Origin: Monosporascus cannonballus | Taxonomy: Eukaryota > Ascomycota > Sordariomycetes > Xylariales | Direction: 5' to 3' | DNA length: 64,000 nt | Assembly: GCA_004154925.1 (NCBI GenBank) | Contig: QJNS01000043.1 | Location: forward strand, 124,001-188,000 | Shown here: positions 1 to 10,183 of the stretch, piece after piece | Layout of the letters: each line of letters starts with the position of its first letter | Numbering within the stretch: the first letter of the stretch is position 1 | Made by a program: the position numbers and the translations under genes | The notes under the pieces: generated by a model | Database searches by the model: none | The model's input: only the letters and a program-made list of their open reading frames with translations | Told to the model about the DNA's origin: nothing

Positions 1-1114
1 GTTGGAAAAGGCGATTTGCCGATCTGACGTTAGGTACCTAGTAGGTGATCAAATAAGATGTGCCGACAAGAATGCAACATTTCTCATCGTTCGCTAGAGG
101 TATGCAATCGGTTTCAAACTAGCAGCTTCGATATTCGCTTGTTTATAATTACAATAACCTGTAACCTCCTCGATAATTGGTCTGATTGACACGTGATTAC
201 GTGCTACATGCAGACCTAACTTAAAGTTCCCCCGCGGGGTGCTGCAAGGTGGGGGATGTGAAATAAGCATAGATACCGACATCCACTGCCCTGATATAGA
301 GACAGATTTGCCCCATGTAATACGGGACTTTCACTTCACTAAACCGGAACTAGGCTACCTTCACTCCCAATTACACATATGATAAGAGTCCATGATGCAA
401 CTCGCCTATTTTAGACCTACTTCGGTGTGAGGCAGACGGTTCGGGTTATTAACAGAAACCAAAGGTGCCCAAATCAACGAAGGACTCGTTCGGATAAACG
501 GAAGCAAGCATGATCGTCCCTGGGGACTGGGCATGAGAGACGGGCTGGATTCCTGATACCGTGTCCTCAACTTGCTTATATCAATGTGGGTCGGCGTAGC
601 ATTGTTGCCTTTTTCGCGACCTCCAAGACTCGATAGCTTGGACTCCGGCACTGGATCTTCTGATGCCTGTTCAGTGATACTGCTACTATTCCAGTAGCGG
701 CGCAGCTGCCTAGGTGCTTACTCTGAACTGTGTGCTTTTGTTAGGAAAGACCAACATGAACAAGGGCGTATCCAACCCAGTCCAAGCGACCGCAGAGGAC
801 TGCATTGGCTAGGGATGGACTGAACGAGACGCCCCGGTTCCTTCTCAGCCGCAAATACGGAATTCACGATCAAGATAGCGGCGCATCTAAGTCCTTCCGA
901 AATGATACGGTGGAGAGAACGACACAACTTTCTTAATTACGATGACGTTTTAGAGGTTTTATGCATTCCTGGTGTTTTGGGCCGAGCGACGTGACAGTTA
1001 TCTGGACGCGTCTTCGTTATGGATATGATAGTATGACGCTACAGTAGTGAGTGGTCGAGAAGCTATAGAGCAAAATGCCTACGAGGGATAACAACTATCC
1101 TCAACGTCACTAAT
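1..1114. other. Intergenic, no supported gene
   Basis: All open frames here are short and most lack a good start or splice context. A TAGGTACCTAGTAGGT-like stretch near 31-48 is one copy of a motif that recurs in gene-free DNA across the window. I see nothing else. Confidence 0.5.
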
Positions 1115-1636
1115 TCAAACAACATGCTGATTGATCCTCCGCCTCAGCGCTCGACCATGCCCACCGCGCTTAGAACAGTCAGAGGTTGCACTACAGTAAT
1201 TACTTAGTCTACCCGAAGCGATAAGTTTGAACTCACTGCCATCCCACGCTTGGACCGAAGTATCGAGCAAGCCGCACTCTGGGATCGGAGTTTTACAGTC
1301 CTCTTGTGTAAGCAGAGGGGTTGGTATTAGCTCTTGATTGTCTCCCCAGGCTCGTCTCTTATTCGGTGACGGTAAACCAAGATACAACACAAGGCTATAT
1401 CCACAACAAGCATGCGGAGGCGAAGCTGAGTTGAGGGCAATGGCGCTTTGAATCCCGTTGCAAATATCTCGTTTAGACATCCCGGAATCCAGAACGCCTT
1501 TATAACTGAAGCCCAGGGGCATCGAAATCGACTCACCATCACTCTCTTTCCGCGGATATGCGTAAGAAACCCAGGTCAGGTAGCAGAGATACGGACAGGA
1601 CGTTAAGACATCTAACAGAAAATGTTTCACAGACAT
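1115..1636 (-). CDS. Hypothetical small secreted-type protein (doubtful ORF)
   Basis: This is an uninterrupted 173-codon ORF starting with ATG at 1636-1634. The first ~26 residues are hydrophobic (FLLDVL, YLCYLTWV) and end in VSYA before a polar segment, so they could be a signal peptide. About seven further cysteines follow, including ACCG, DCKT and YCSATSDC. I recognise no domain. An A/T-rich TATA-like stretch lies just upstream of the start on the minus strand. The ORF is isolated, with more than 1.5 kb to the nearest confident gene. It could be a chance ORF, a decayed gene or a lineage-specific secreted protein; the call rests only on length and N-terminal hydrophobicity. Confidence 0.3.
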   Translation of the reverse strand: MSVKHFLLDVLTSCPYLCYLTWVSYAYPRKESDGESISMPLGFSYKGVLDSGMSKRDICNGIQSAIALNSASPPHACCGYSLVLYLGLPSPNKRRAWGDNQELIPTPLLTQEDCKTPIPECGLLDTSVQAWDGSEFKLIASGRLSNYCSATSDCSKRGGHGRALRRRINQHVV

Positions 1637-3154
1637 TCTCTCTTATAAAATACCGCGCCTAATTTAAGCAAGTACGTACATATTCGGCAGCTTTCCAACT
1701 TAATTCTCGTCAAACGGGGCAGGTGTGTTGGTATCAAGGAGTGTGTGGCTGGCACCGCAAAACCCGATCCAGCAATTCCAGTGGGGTCTCTGTCCTGTTT
1801 TGGGCAAAAGGAGCCCTAGGAAGCGATCGATCATCTACAGTATTGACCTCCACGAATTCCTAGGATGCCAGTCATCGACACCCTTGTACATCTCCATGTG
1901 TACTTCGTATCGCACAGATAGCAAGAAGACCAGCGAAAATCGTGGGGATTCTCGGCCTTCGCATTGATCTGCCCATCTTGGAACTTCTTGTTAGATAGTC
2001 ACTATCCAAGGTCAACCTCCATGAGGGAACTCTCTGTGGAGTGGGCTGTAAGCTTGGATGTGTATATGACGCAAAGGTCATTCTGGAGGCTTCGGAGATT
2101 GTACTAGGTGAATCACGTCAGTGCCCTATGGGTAGGGCAGCTCTAGTCACCTTCCCCAGGTATCCAATGACATATGCTGCTTTGGTGATATGCGTTTTGA
2201 TTGGCCCGATATCTGTGGCGTAAGGCATTCGACTGGTTGGAGCTATCGATTATCTCTCTGGTCGCTCTATTCATTGAACATTCGCATTTATGCATAGTGA
2301 TAGGTCTATAAATAAGCCCTGTGGGTTTAGGTATTGGTAATGACACCTTGGGGTGGCCGATTCAAAGATGGTGGTCTTACAACATACCTATCCAAATGAG
2401 TTTCTGGCGAAAGCTTCAATTGTATTTGGCAAGACTCATCTCGGCCGACAAATATGAATGCTTTCGTGTAAATGGTCGGCTGAGAGATGGACGTGGGTGG
2501 TAGGTAGGCAGGGAGGCCTACCTTTATGAAGCTTCGGTTACCTCCTAACCTATGTTGGGAGTCATCAGCCAGAGGTCGATCAGCCGTGTCCGGGCTTTTA
2601 CGAAGAAATGGGAACGCCCCAGGTAGCCAAAATTGGGGTCAAATCCTAGAAGATGTCACTGGTTCCCGTCGGTGTTCCAAGTAAATAAGCCCACTTTTTG
2701 GAATCTAAGGCATTGCCATATGAGGTTTTAAACTGATTGTGTTCTTTCGAAATAAAAGAACGTAGGAGGTTTCGACTCGATGCTGTTAATGAGGGATCAA
2801 CCTAGCTCCAGGGATATTGATCCCGGGCCTAAGCCACTGCCTACCTAACCTATCCAAATAACTCTGCTTCCGGCATCCGGAATATATACATGCAAGTAAC
2901 TTCAGGGATCCCATCTCTTTTTTACATACGCTGGTCATGAAATATTGCATGGAGGTGAAGCCCTGATCCAATCGGAGGTCAATAATCCAGGTCCATGCTT
3001 TCTGCAGACGACCCGAAAAGGTGCATGCCACTGCCACAGTGGAACCTGGCAGCCCTGGAGCACGGTCCATTTAGCTAGCGCCTCTTTCGCGAAAAGCGGA
3101 ACCCAAACTTTCAGGACTAAAAGTTTCCCACATCTGCCACACATAATCAGACAA
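1637..3154. other. Intergenic, no supported gene
   Basis: Open frames on both strands are under 95 codons, mutually overlapping and unrecognisable. Copies of the GTAGGTAGG/CCTACCT motif occur near 2500-2523 and 2839-2850. I see no RNA gene or transposon signature. Confidence 0.5.
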
Positions 3155-3688
3155 TCAGACTGAGGTCGCCCGGTCAGGACGCCTCCGCCTCCCGCCTTCG
3201 CCTCAAACAGGTCGCCGCTCTTTTCTCCCGCCTTGCCTGCTCATCCACAAACACCACCACACACACCATCCTCCGACCTTTGCGTGCGGCTCAGTCCCAT
3301 CGTCGTCACTGGTTCCGTTCCTTGACCGCGACAACAACCGTCGAGGTCAATACTTTCTTCCTTCAATTTTCCCTTCGATTGCACCAAATAATAGTAAAGT
3401 CGACAATTGTTTAGCCGAGCCATATACTCTAATTTATCAGTGAAATAAGTAACACAAAAATATAAAGATACAAGCTTTGGGACGCGGCTCTATCGCGAAC
3501 ATCAACAAGACGATCCATCATCGTCAACAGCCACGGTCTCCAGCCACACGTACAGCCTCGTCGTCACTCGAAGCTCGGCCGTGCGCTTTTGATGCCCAGG
3601 AGCTTCTACCGGGTATTCTCTTGAGTCGCTTCGAGTTATTTCTTGTACGAACCTCAATTGTGTTGCTGGGTGATCGTTGCCTAAACTC
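3155..3688 (+). promoter_or_regulatory. Pyrimidine-rich promoter/5' leader of the C2H2 gene
   Basis: The ~530 bp upstream of the zinc-finger start are strongly C/T-rich, with runs such as GCCTCCGCCTCCCGCC near 3180 and CCACCACACACACC near 3252. Pyrimidine-rich leaders of this kind are common upstream of fungal regulatory genes. Several short ATG frames lie between 3477 and 3688 and could act as upstream ORFs. The transcription start is not determined. Confidence 0.4.
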
Positions 3689-5758
3689 ATGGCGTCCGAA
3701 AAAGGTCCTGTCGCAACAGAAGCCCCGCTCGTGCCATCGACGGCTCCTCAGACCTCGAGCCCACCACCAGCTGCATCTTCAGCGCCAGCGCCAGCAGCAG
3801 AAACGGTGCCAGCGTCAGCCTCGGCTCCTGTTTCTGTCGAGTCACTGAAAGCCGATGCCGCACGAGCGACCCAGTCGTTGAAGAGGCATCGGGAGGCAAC
3901 ACCGACCTCGCCTACTTCTGCCGCCTTGGCGCAGTTCAACCCTGATTTGTCACCGTCAAAAGCTGCGAGATTGGCTGGATTGACATCGCGACATTCTCCG
4001 GCACCCCTGACGGGAGCTGCGGCTTTTGAAGACGAACGACGGAGGGAGGAAGAACAACATAGGCTCCAGGTGTCTGGCGCAAGCGAGAATCCCGCCTACA
4101 AGATGCAATCTGAGTTGATGTCTGCGGGCGCCTTGGCGATGAGCCGTCCTCAGGATGCGCCCGCGCCTAGTGATGCGCAGTCTGGCGCCCCTACGTCTGC
4201 CTCCTCAGTGTCCAATCCGGAAACAACGACGACGGTAACGACGGCAGCGGCGGACACGGATCCCAAGCTAGACGACGTAAGTCCTCAGAGCGCGCCCAGC
4301 ATCGCGACCTTAGGTAGTAGTGGCGCTCCCGTTACAGATAGCCCAGCGCCAATGGATGTTGATGCGCGCAATGATCATGGTGGCTTTGGCACACAACCAC
4401 CTGCTCAGATGGAAGAGAACAAGGCGACATCGCTGTCGTATCCTGGTGTTGTTCATTCGGCTCCACAGATGCCCGCCCCCACTCGTGGGATGACTATGCC
4501 ATTGACGCCAAACCACCAGCCTGCGCCAAGATCGCCCAACTCGAAGAAACACAAGTGTCCGTATTGCGAGACGGAGTTTACGCGGCATCATAATCTGAAG
4601 AGTCACCTTTTGACTCATAGCCAAGAAAAGCCCTATGTTTGCCAGACCTGTCAAATGCGCTTCCGTCGACTGCACGATTTAAAGCGCCATAGTAAACTTC
4701 ATACGGGAGAGAAGCCGCACGTGTGCCCGAAGTGCGATCGCAAGTTTGCCCGTGGTGACGCCCTTGCACGGCATAGCAAGGGTCCTGGAGGATGTGTGGG
4801 CCGTCGAAGCAGTATGGGTAGTTCGTTCTTAGGCGATGAAGATTTGGAAGGAGGCCGTATCGAGGGTAACGATGCGACGATGACGGATGTCACCTACGAT
4901 GGGCCCGCCGGGGTTGATATGACTGAGGAAGAGCGGAGACATCTCAGTATGGTTGGCATGAAGGTTCAAGGTAACGCAACCGCTCCCGAGGGATACACTC
5001 CGTATTCACGAACATACCCCCCTCCAGGCTCTAGCGCAGGACGACTCTACCCACCGAACGTCGATCACGGTTCGGCAAGTTCGAACGCATCGCACACACC
5101 CAACACGAGTATCTCGTCTCTGCCTATCGCTGGCGGCAGCGCCTCAATGTATCCCCAAAATGCTATAACCGAGAGCCCCAAGCCACTCAGTCCTGGTATG
5201 CAGGGTCACGATGCAGCAGGCACTAATAGGCAGCGCTCGCCAAGCTTAACGCAATTCTCGCAGCAGCACTTCGCGCGTCACCAGTCCGACCGGCAAACAC
5301 CTCCAGGTTCGTATATCCTCTCTATCATTCAATGCTATATGGCCCTTGCTAAAGCAGCTCCAGTGCCTCCTTCGTTCACTGCAGCTGATGCTGCTCGGTA
5401 TGCCGCCTCTGCAGCTGGCGCGCAAGGCAATGCATCCGGCTCGCAGTCAGTAACAGGTAATGCAGGCGGACAGCAGAGCGTCGCTGGAGCCGGAGGCGCG
5501 TCTGAGGTGCCGGGCGGTCCTGGCCAGAGCGGCGGCAGTGGCGACAGCTCAAGTAACAATCTCTTTGCCACTGACCATGGCATTTGGGTATATGTGCAGA
5601 GTCTCGAAGACCAGTTTAAGCAACTGAGCGAGCGTGTTCAAGCAATGGAGGCGACGGAAAGGACCCAAGAACAGCAGATCTCATACCTCACAAGCCAAGT
5701 GACACTGCTACGCAGTCAGCTTGATGCGAAAACTGACACACCTCAGAAGATCGATTAA
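3689..5758 (+). CDS. C2H2 zinc-finger transcription factor
   Basis: This predicted nuclear DNA-binding regulator has 689 codons in one exon. The start is the ATG at 3689; the open frame runs 12 bases further upstream only through a TTG. Residues 1-285 are Ala/Pro/Ser-rich and probably disordered. Three tandem fingers span about residues 289-370: CPYC...HLLTH, CQTC...HSKLH and CPKC...H with a final GGC, so the third is C2HC-like. The linkers are SQEKPY and TGEKPH. The fingers closely resemble a conserved Pezizomycotina group often annotated Azf1-like, but I cannot name a specific orthologue. A Gly/Ser/Ala-rich stretch precedes a C-terminal coiled coil (about 638-685, heptads around LEDQFKQL and ISYLTSQVTLL) that could mediate dimerisation. 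A 51-bp in-frame segment at 5307-5357 starts GTTCGT and ends GCAG, so it may be an optional intron. Confidence 0.88.
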   Translation: MASEKGPVATEAPLVPSTAPQTSSPPPAASSAPAPAAETVPASASAPVSVESLKADAARATQSLKRHREATPTSPTSAALAQFNPDLSPSKAARLAGLTSRHSPAPLTGAAAFEDERRREEEQHRLQVSGASENPAYKMQSELMSAGALAMSRPQDAPAPSDAQSGAPTSASSVSNPETTTTVTTAAADTDPKLDDVSPQSAPSIATLGSSGAPVTDSPAPMDVDARNDHGGFGTQPPAQMEENKATSLSYPGVVHSAPQMPAPTRGMTMPLTPNHQPAPRSPNSKKHKCPYCETEFTRHHNLKSHLLTHSQEKPYVCQTCQMRFRRLHDLKRHSKLHTGEKPHVCPKCDRKFARGDALARHSKGPGGCVGRRSSMGSSFLGDEDLEGGRIEGNDATMTDVTYDGPAGVDMTEEERRHLSMVGMKVQGNATAPEGYTPYSRTYPPPGSSAGRLYPPNVDHGSASSNASHTPNTSISSLPIAGGSASMYPQNAITESPKPLSPGMQGHDAAGTNRQRSPSLTQFSQQHFARHQSDRQTPPGSYILSIIQCYMALAKAAPVPPSFTAADAARYAASAAGAQGNASGSQSVTGNAGGQQSVAGAGGASEVPGGPGQSGGSGDSSSNNLFATDHGIWVYVQSLEDQFKQLSERVQAMEATERTQEQQISYLTSQVTLLRSQLDAKTDTPQKID

Positions 5759-7003
5759 GCGTCCTCGAACTATGGCGCGACTTAATTATAACAGTTCCGC
5801 TTTTATGTGGCTTGTGGGATCGGGGCTGCGTTCATGTCTCTGCCATCGTTCTCTATTTTCCGCATTCACGTTTACATCCGGACCCGATGGAAGAGCGGCG
5901 TTGTTTTGGCAGGATGGTGAGCATGTTCCTCACAAAAGTTGTTGATTTACATATGTCGGCGGGCGTGTCAAGGTCGTTCACTGTTTATTTGATGATATCC
6001 CTTCGAGTTCCCGGGCTCCGAGCCATGGAGAATTCTTCCTCTCTTTCCTGCTTTCCATCTCACTCGGCTAGCCTCTGTAGAATAGTTAGGTGGAGATAGA
6101 AAGCCTTATGGCAGGACGGACGAGGGCTCAACGCTATTAGTGAATATTTAATTGACAAGACTTTTCGAAGAGTCTACCCTATCAATCCTCTACTATACAC
6201 TGACGCAGGTGTTGGGACAAAGCCATAACAATTCTAAGCGGTAGCGGCATATGCCCTTATCAAGGATGGGAGGATAACGACATGTTGCTATGGACTCAGA
6301 GACGGGGGTCAAGCATGTGTGCAGGAATCCCTCTCTCACAAGGCAAAAGAACCAGTTCAACGAGTAAAGTGTCCATTTGAATAGGTTTGGTATGCAGAAC
6401 TGAAGACCACCAATTGTAATAGTTTGGGTTGAATGGCCACTTGGAAAGTGGAAGTCAGCTCCCTTTAGATCACTTGGCAAATTCCGGGGGATCATAACAG
6501 GACACACAATCAAACACCTTAGCTATCGTACCATTTGAATCGCGCTAATCGAAACAAATAAGACATTCACAGAGAGATGAGTCAATGGCCCGTAAAGGGT
6601 AGCAGAGCATACAAAAACAACAAACCAGCTATTAACATAAAATGTAGATTCTATCAGGGATGCTTACCTAAATACACATCCTGATACGACTTTGATGTTG
6701 CAGGTGGGGAAGTGACCAAGTGCGAAGGATGGCTTAATCTTTATGCACAGGCCACTTGGGTTTCTAACTGTTCCGAATTTCCCCCGTCCGTGTTTGCACC
6801 ACGGGACTTTGCCAGAGTCACGTGCAACGTGTTTTGCGAGGGCTGCAAGTTCCACCCAAAATTGTAACCCACAAAGTTGGACTGGCACTTTTTTCGTTTT
6901 CCATATCGAGTCCCCGCAACATCAAGAACTTCCAATCTTGAGCATTCGCTCTTCGACCAAGACCATCGAATAGCGATTCCCTCGACCTCAACAAACCCCA
7001 ACC
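5759..7003. other. Intergenic between C2H2 gene and rps15
   Basis: This holds the 3' flank of the C2H2 gene and, toward 6990, the promoter/leader of the ribosomal protein gene. The last ~150 bp before the rps15 ATG are C/T- and A-rich (CTCGACCTCAACAAACCCC), as often found upstream of fungal ribosomal protein genes. A 106-codon minus frame at 6193-6513 has no ATG at its start and no recognisable content. Confidence 0.5.
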
Positions 7004-7705
7004 ATGGCTGACGACCCCGATTATGTATGTCCTCTTTTACCTAGGCGATTGGCGAATTTCCACGATGGCGATCCGAGGCTGACCTGAGAAACGTAGAACG
7101 CCGAGGAGGCCGCTGAGCTCAAGAAGAAGAGACAGTTCCGCAAGTTTTCCTACCGAGGAATCGACCTTGATGCGTACGTTTATTTGGAGCCTCCCCAGGA
7201 TGAACACCGTATCGTTCGCTAGGGTGGTTTACGGGAAACGTGGGAATGGCTGAGCATCTGAGACTAATCTGATATCACGTGCAGCCTTCTGGACCTCGAC
7301 TCCGAGCAACTGCGTGATGTCGTCCACGCCCGTGCCCGTCGCCGAATCAACCGGGGCCTGAAGCGGAAGCCTATGGGCTTGATCAAGAAGCTGCGGAAGG
7401 CCAAGCAGAATGCCAAGCCGAACGAGAAGCCCGACCTCGTCAAGACTCACCTACGAGACATGATTGTCGTTCCTGAGATGATTGGCAGCGTTATCGGTAT
7501 CTACTCCGGCAAGGAGTTCAACCAGGTCGAAATCCGACCCGAGATGGTTGGCCACTATCTTGGTGAATTCTCTATCTCATAGTAGGTTCCCACGCACCGG
7601 AATGGCCATCAGGCACAGGACTAACAGTCGTACAGCAAGCCTGTCAAGCACGGTCGGCCAGGTATCGGTGCCACCCACTCTTCTCGTTTCATCCCTCTCA
7701 AGTAA
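7004..7705 (+). CDS. rps15: 40S ribosomal protein S15 (uS19 family)
   Basis: This is a structural protein of the small cytosolic ribosomal subunit (uS19), located in the head. Four exons are joined: 7004-7024, 7097-7173, 7285-7581 and 7636-7705. They give 154 residues, the usual size for the family. The introns are 72, 111 and 54 bp with donors GTATGT, GTACGT and GTAGGT and acceptors TAG, CAG and CAG. Diagnostic stretches are [28 protein letters not shown] and the C-terminal [17 protein letters not shown]. The short first exon (seven codons, MADDPDY) followed at once by an intron is typical of fungal ribosomal protein genes. All exon phases match and no key segment is missing. Confidence 0.97.
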
Positions 7706-8611
7706 ACCCAGGAAAGGATATTGGAGGGGTCCTTGCATTCATGGTCTAGGAGAACGGAATGGTTCTTGCGCGAAAGGTTGGCAGATGCCAGGGCCTCTGT
7801 CGCGATGCGCTATATGATAATGAATGAAAATCGTGAAGCGCTGAATACTCCCAGTGACTTTCGGAGTGATGATACTGGGTTGACTCGTGCTATACTGCGT
7901 GTGCCCGTACCAAGTCCTCTGGTCGCCCAGTAGTAGACCTGGTATGCGTAGTTCACGGCTATATTCATTCCTATCATCCCAAGCGACCTAGCAAACTCGA
8001 CAGGGTTACTACTGAGCAGTTCTAGTACGCAATGAGATGGTGAGAACCAGTATTAGGAATTGTCTTTCAAATTATGGCCCACGCAATGCCATGCCAAAAC
8101 TTCCAGTGATGCCAGGAACATGTCTACCAGCAACTCGCAGAAGGACAGAATGCGCAGATTTTATGAAGGTTTAATTACGATGGATAGCCGTTTAATGCGC
8201 CTACAGGGAGGAAGTATGATGGATCCTGGAAGGAAGAAATCACATAAGTTGCGCGGATATCTTCAGCTACCAAAATCATAGCATAGGTTGCATATATCTC
8301 TCATAGACATATTACTGCGCAAACCCTATGGCACTTGCTTGCTAACTGAAAATTGAACGTCTCGTGCATCCGATGGGGTAAATTTCGGCTTGACATAGAT
8401 CGAGCACCCATCTGGGCACACATTGATATGCTACTGTACTATCAAATAGCCCTATACTTGGGAATGAAGCTGAGCGAATCTACAAGGGCGCGGAATAGTA
8501 ACCCGGAGAAGCTTTCATTTTCCCCAAGGACTCGAAAGAACAAACGGAAAGCGGCTCCCTCTAACCGTATATTGGGTTATATGCAGGTAGTATTCCGATA
8601 TGATACAGCAC
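7706..8611. other. 3' flanks of convergent rps15 and complex I genes
   Basis: The rps15 gene (+) and the complex I gene (-) converge on this ~900 bp. Frames here are short (under 114 codons), overlap one another and have no recognisable domain. It probably contains both transcription termination regions; I see no clear terminator motif. Confidence 0.5.
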
Positions 8612-9406
8612 TCATGGGTGCCCCTGCTTCTCTAAAAGCATCTTGGCCTTCCGCTCCTCTTCCTCTGCGTACTTCTGTCGGTAGTGCTCGGTGACATGGT
8701 CAAGCTTGGGGTAATGGCCGGCAGGGACAGCATACGGGGAGCCGGAGCCGATCAGTCTACGGGCCGAAGCATCAACTCGTTAGCAGCAGCTCCGACACTT
8801 CTTCTTCACCACCTCCTAGTGCCTCGCACAGCCTCGTCTTTCCATTGATTTTGGAGGGCGAGTGAGTAACCGCCCAAGCAGCGCAAAAACAAGACAAGAC
8901 AAGACCTACTCGGGCATCTTCAGCTCGATGTGCGGGTTCTTCCCCGAATTCAGGAACAGGTGCTTGTCGTGGGCCGCTTGCTCTATGGCCGCCGTGCGGA
9001 TGGCATTGCGCTCCTGCCAGGTGCCGCTCAGGTACTCGAAGCCGCGGAGCCACCTGTTGAAGCTCGAGGGCTCGCCGTTCTCGCCCGGCCGCGAGACGGA
9101 GTAGACGAACCAAGAGACCGGGATCGCGCCGGCGAAGATGTAGAACGCGGGCTATATTGGTGTACAAATCTGCAGAGTCAGCCCAGGTAGCCGGCCGGCC
9201 CGCCCATCCATGTGACGATTTCTGAGAAAGCGGGTCGCGATTGGGAGCGGGGGACGTACGCCTAGTCCTTCGGCAACCTGCGGCGCGGCATGGTGGTGGT
9301 GGTCGCCATGTCCATGGCTCTCGGATGCGTAGGAGCGGGTGTTAGTCGGGGTAGACGGCCTCGTTCGTCGGGCGACGCATGCCGCCCTTTGCCGGAGGGC
9401 CTGCAT
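8612..9406 (-). CDS. Probable mitochondrial NADH:ubiquinone oxidoreductase accessory subunit (17.8-kDa type)
   Basis: Minus-strand exons 9406-9260, 9151-8910 and 8756-8612 join in frame to 177 residues. Donors are GTACGT and GTAGGT; acceptors are TAG. The N-terminus (MQALRQRAACVARRTRP) is Arg-rich without acidic residues, as expected of a mitochondrial presequence. A His-rich patch (HGHGDHHHH) follows. Residues ~50-68 (AFYIFAGAIPVSWFVYSV) form one membrane segment. The rest is a polar matrix or intermembrane tail ending in a Glu/Lys-rich helix (EEEERKAKMLLEKQ). This architecture and the tail with ERNAIRTAAIEQAAHDKH resemble the fungal complex I 17.8-kDa accessory subunit. The family assignment is from memory; the mitochondrial single-pass nature is seen directly. 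Confidence 0.62.
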
Positions 9407-10183
9407 CGTTTCTGAGTTCTTGTGGGTTGCCAATTGACCCTCGGTAGGTGTTCGTTTGAGCTCGAGAGGGCAGACGGACCTAGCTGAGAGAGAATGATGT
9501 CGGGTTTGAGGCACTCTCGATGTGCTGTGGAGCAGTGGCCAATCAGAGATGCTGGGTGGGTAGGCGGGTACAGTATCGTAAGACTGTATTGAGACTGTAT
9601 TATTACTGCCACTCGCCCACCTGTCACGCAGGACCTAGCTCATCATCCCCTAGAATTCATGTACATGATCACACTGTCGCGAATGCCACAGTTGGAGAGA
9701 AACACAGATACAGTCAGATAATCTCTCACCATTCCGTGGTCCGTTGGGTAAACCACCTACGCATCATTATGGGACACCTTGTAGGTTGATGATACTTGGT
9801 AGGTACCTACAGCTGCAATATCCAATACTGCTTTCTTAGTACACAAAGTACCTACGAACTTATGCAATAGGGATTTTGGACGATTCTGCCAGGTTCTCTG
9901 TATTCGTGGCCAGTTCGTCCTTGCGAGCTGTTCAATTTAATGAACATCGCCACACCACTCCTTAAAACCCTGAGAGTGCCTCGCTCTCTCACCACACGTA
10001 TAATATGGCCCCATTTGTGGCCAGCACGGCAGTCTAAACACAATCCATACCTTATTAACCGGCTGATTCGATTAACAATTCCCATCACTCATATCAATAC
10101 CTTGATAGGTCAGTTGATATTCATTATCCAGCAATTTCAACCGGACTAACAAGGAGAGGTCAGATTATTCTTCGTATTACACC
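9407..10183. other. Divergent promoter region, complex I gene / SIL1
   Basis: This 780-bp region separates a minus gene from a plus gene, so it should hold both promoters. A perfect 12-bp palindrome GTAGGTACCTAC lies at 9799-9810, and further TACCTAC copies are nearby (9846-9853). Small frames here are not convincing. Confidence 0.5.
9799..9810. repeat. Palindromic copy of the TAGGTACCTA motif
   Basis: The 12-mer GTAGGTACCTAC equals its own reverse complement. It is one of many related TAGGTA/TACCTA elements in intergenic DNA of this window; function unknown. Confidence 0.6.
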
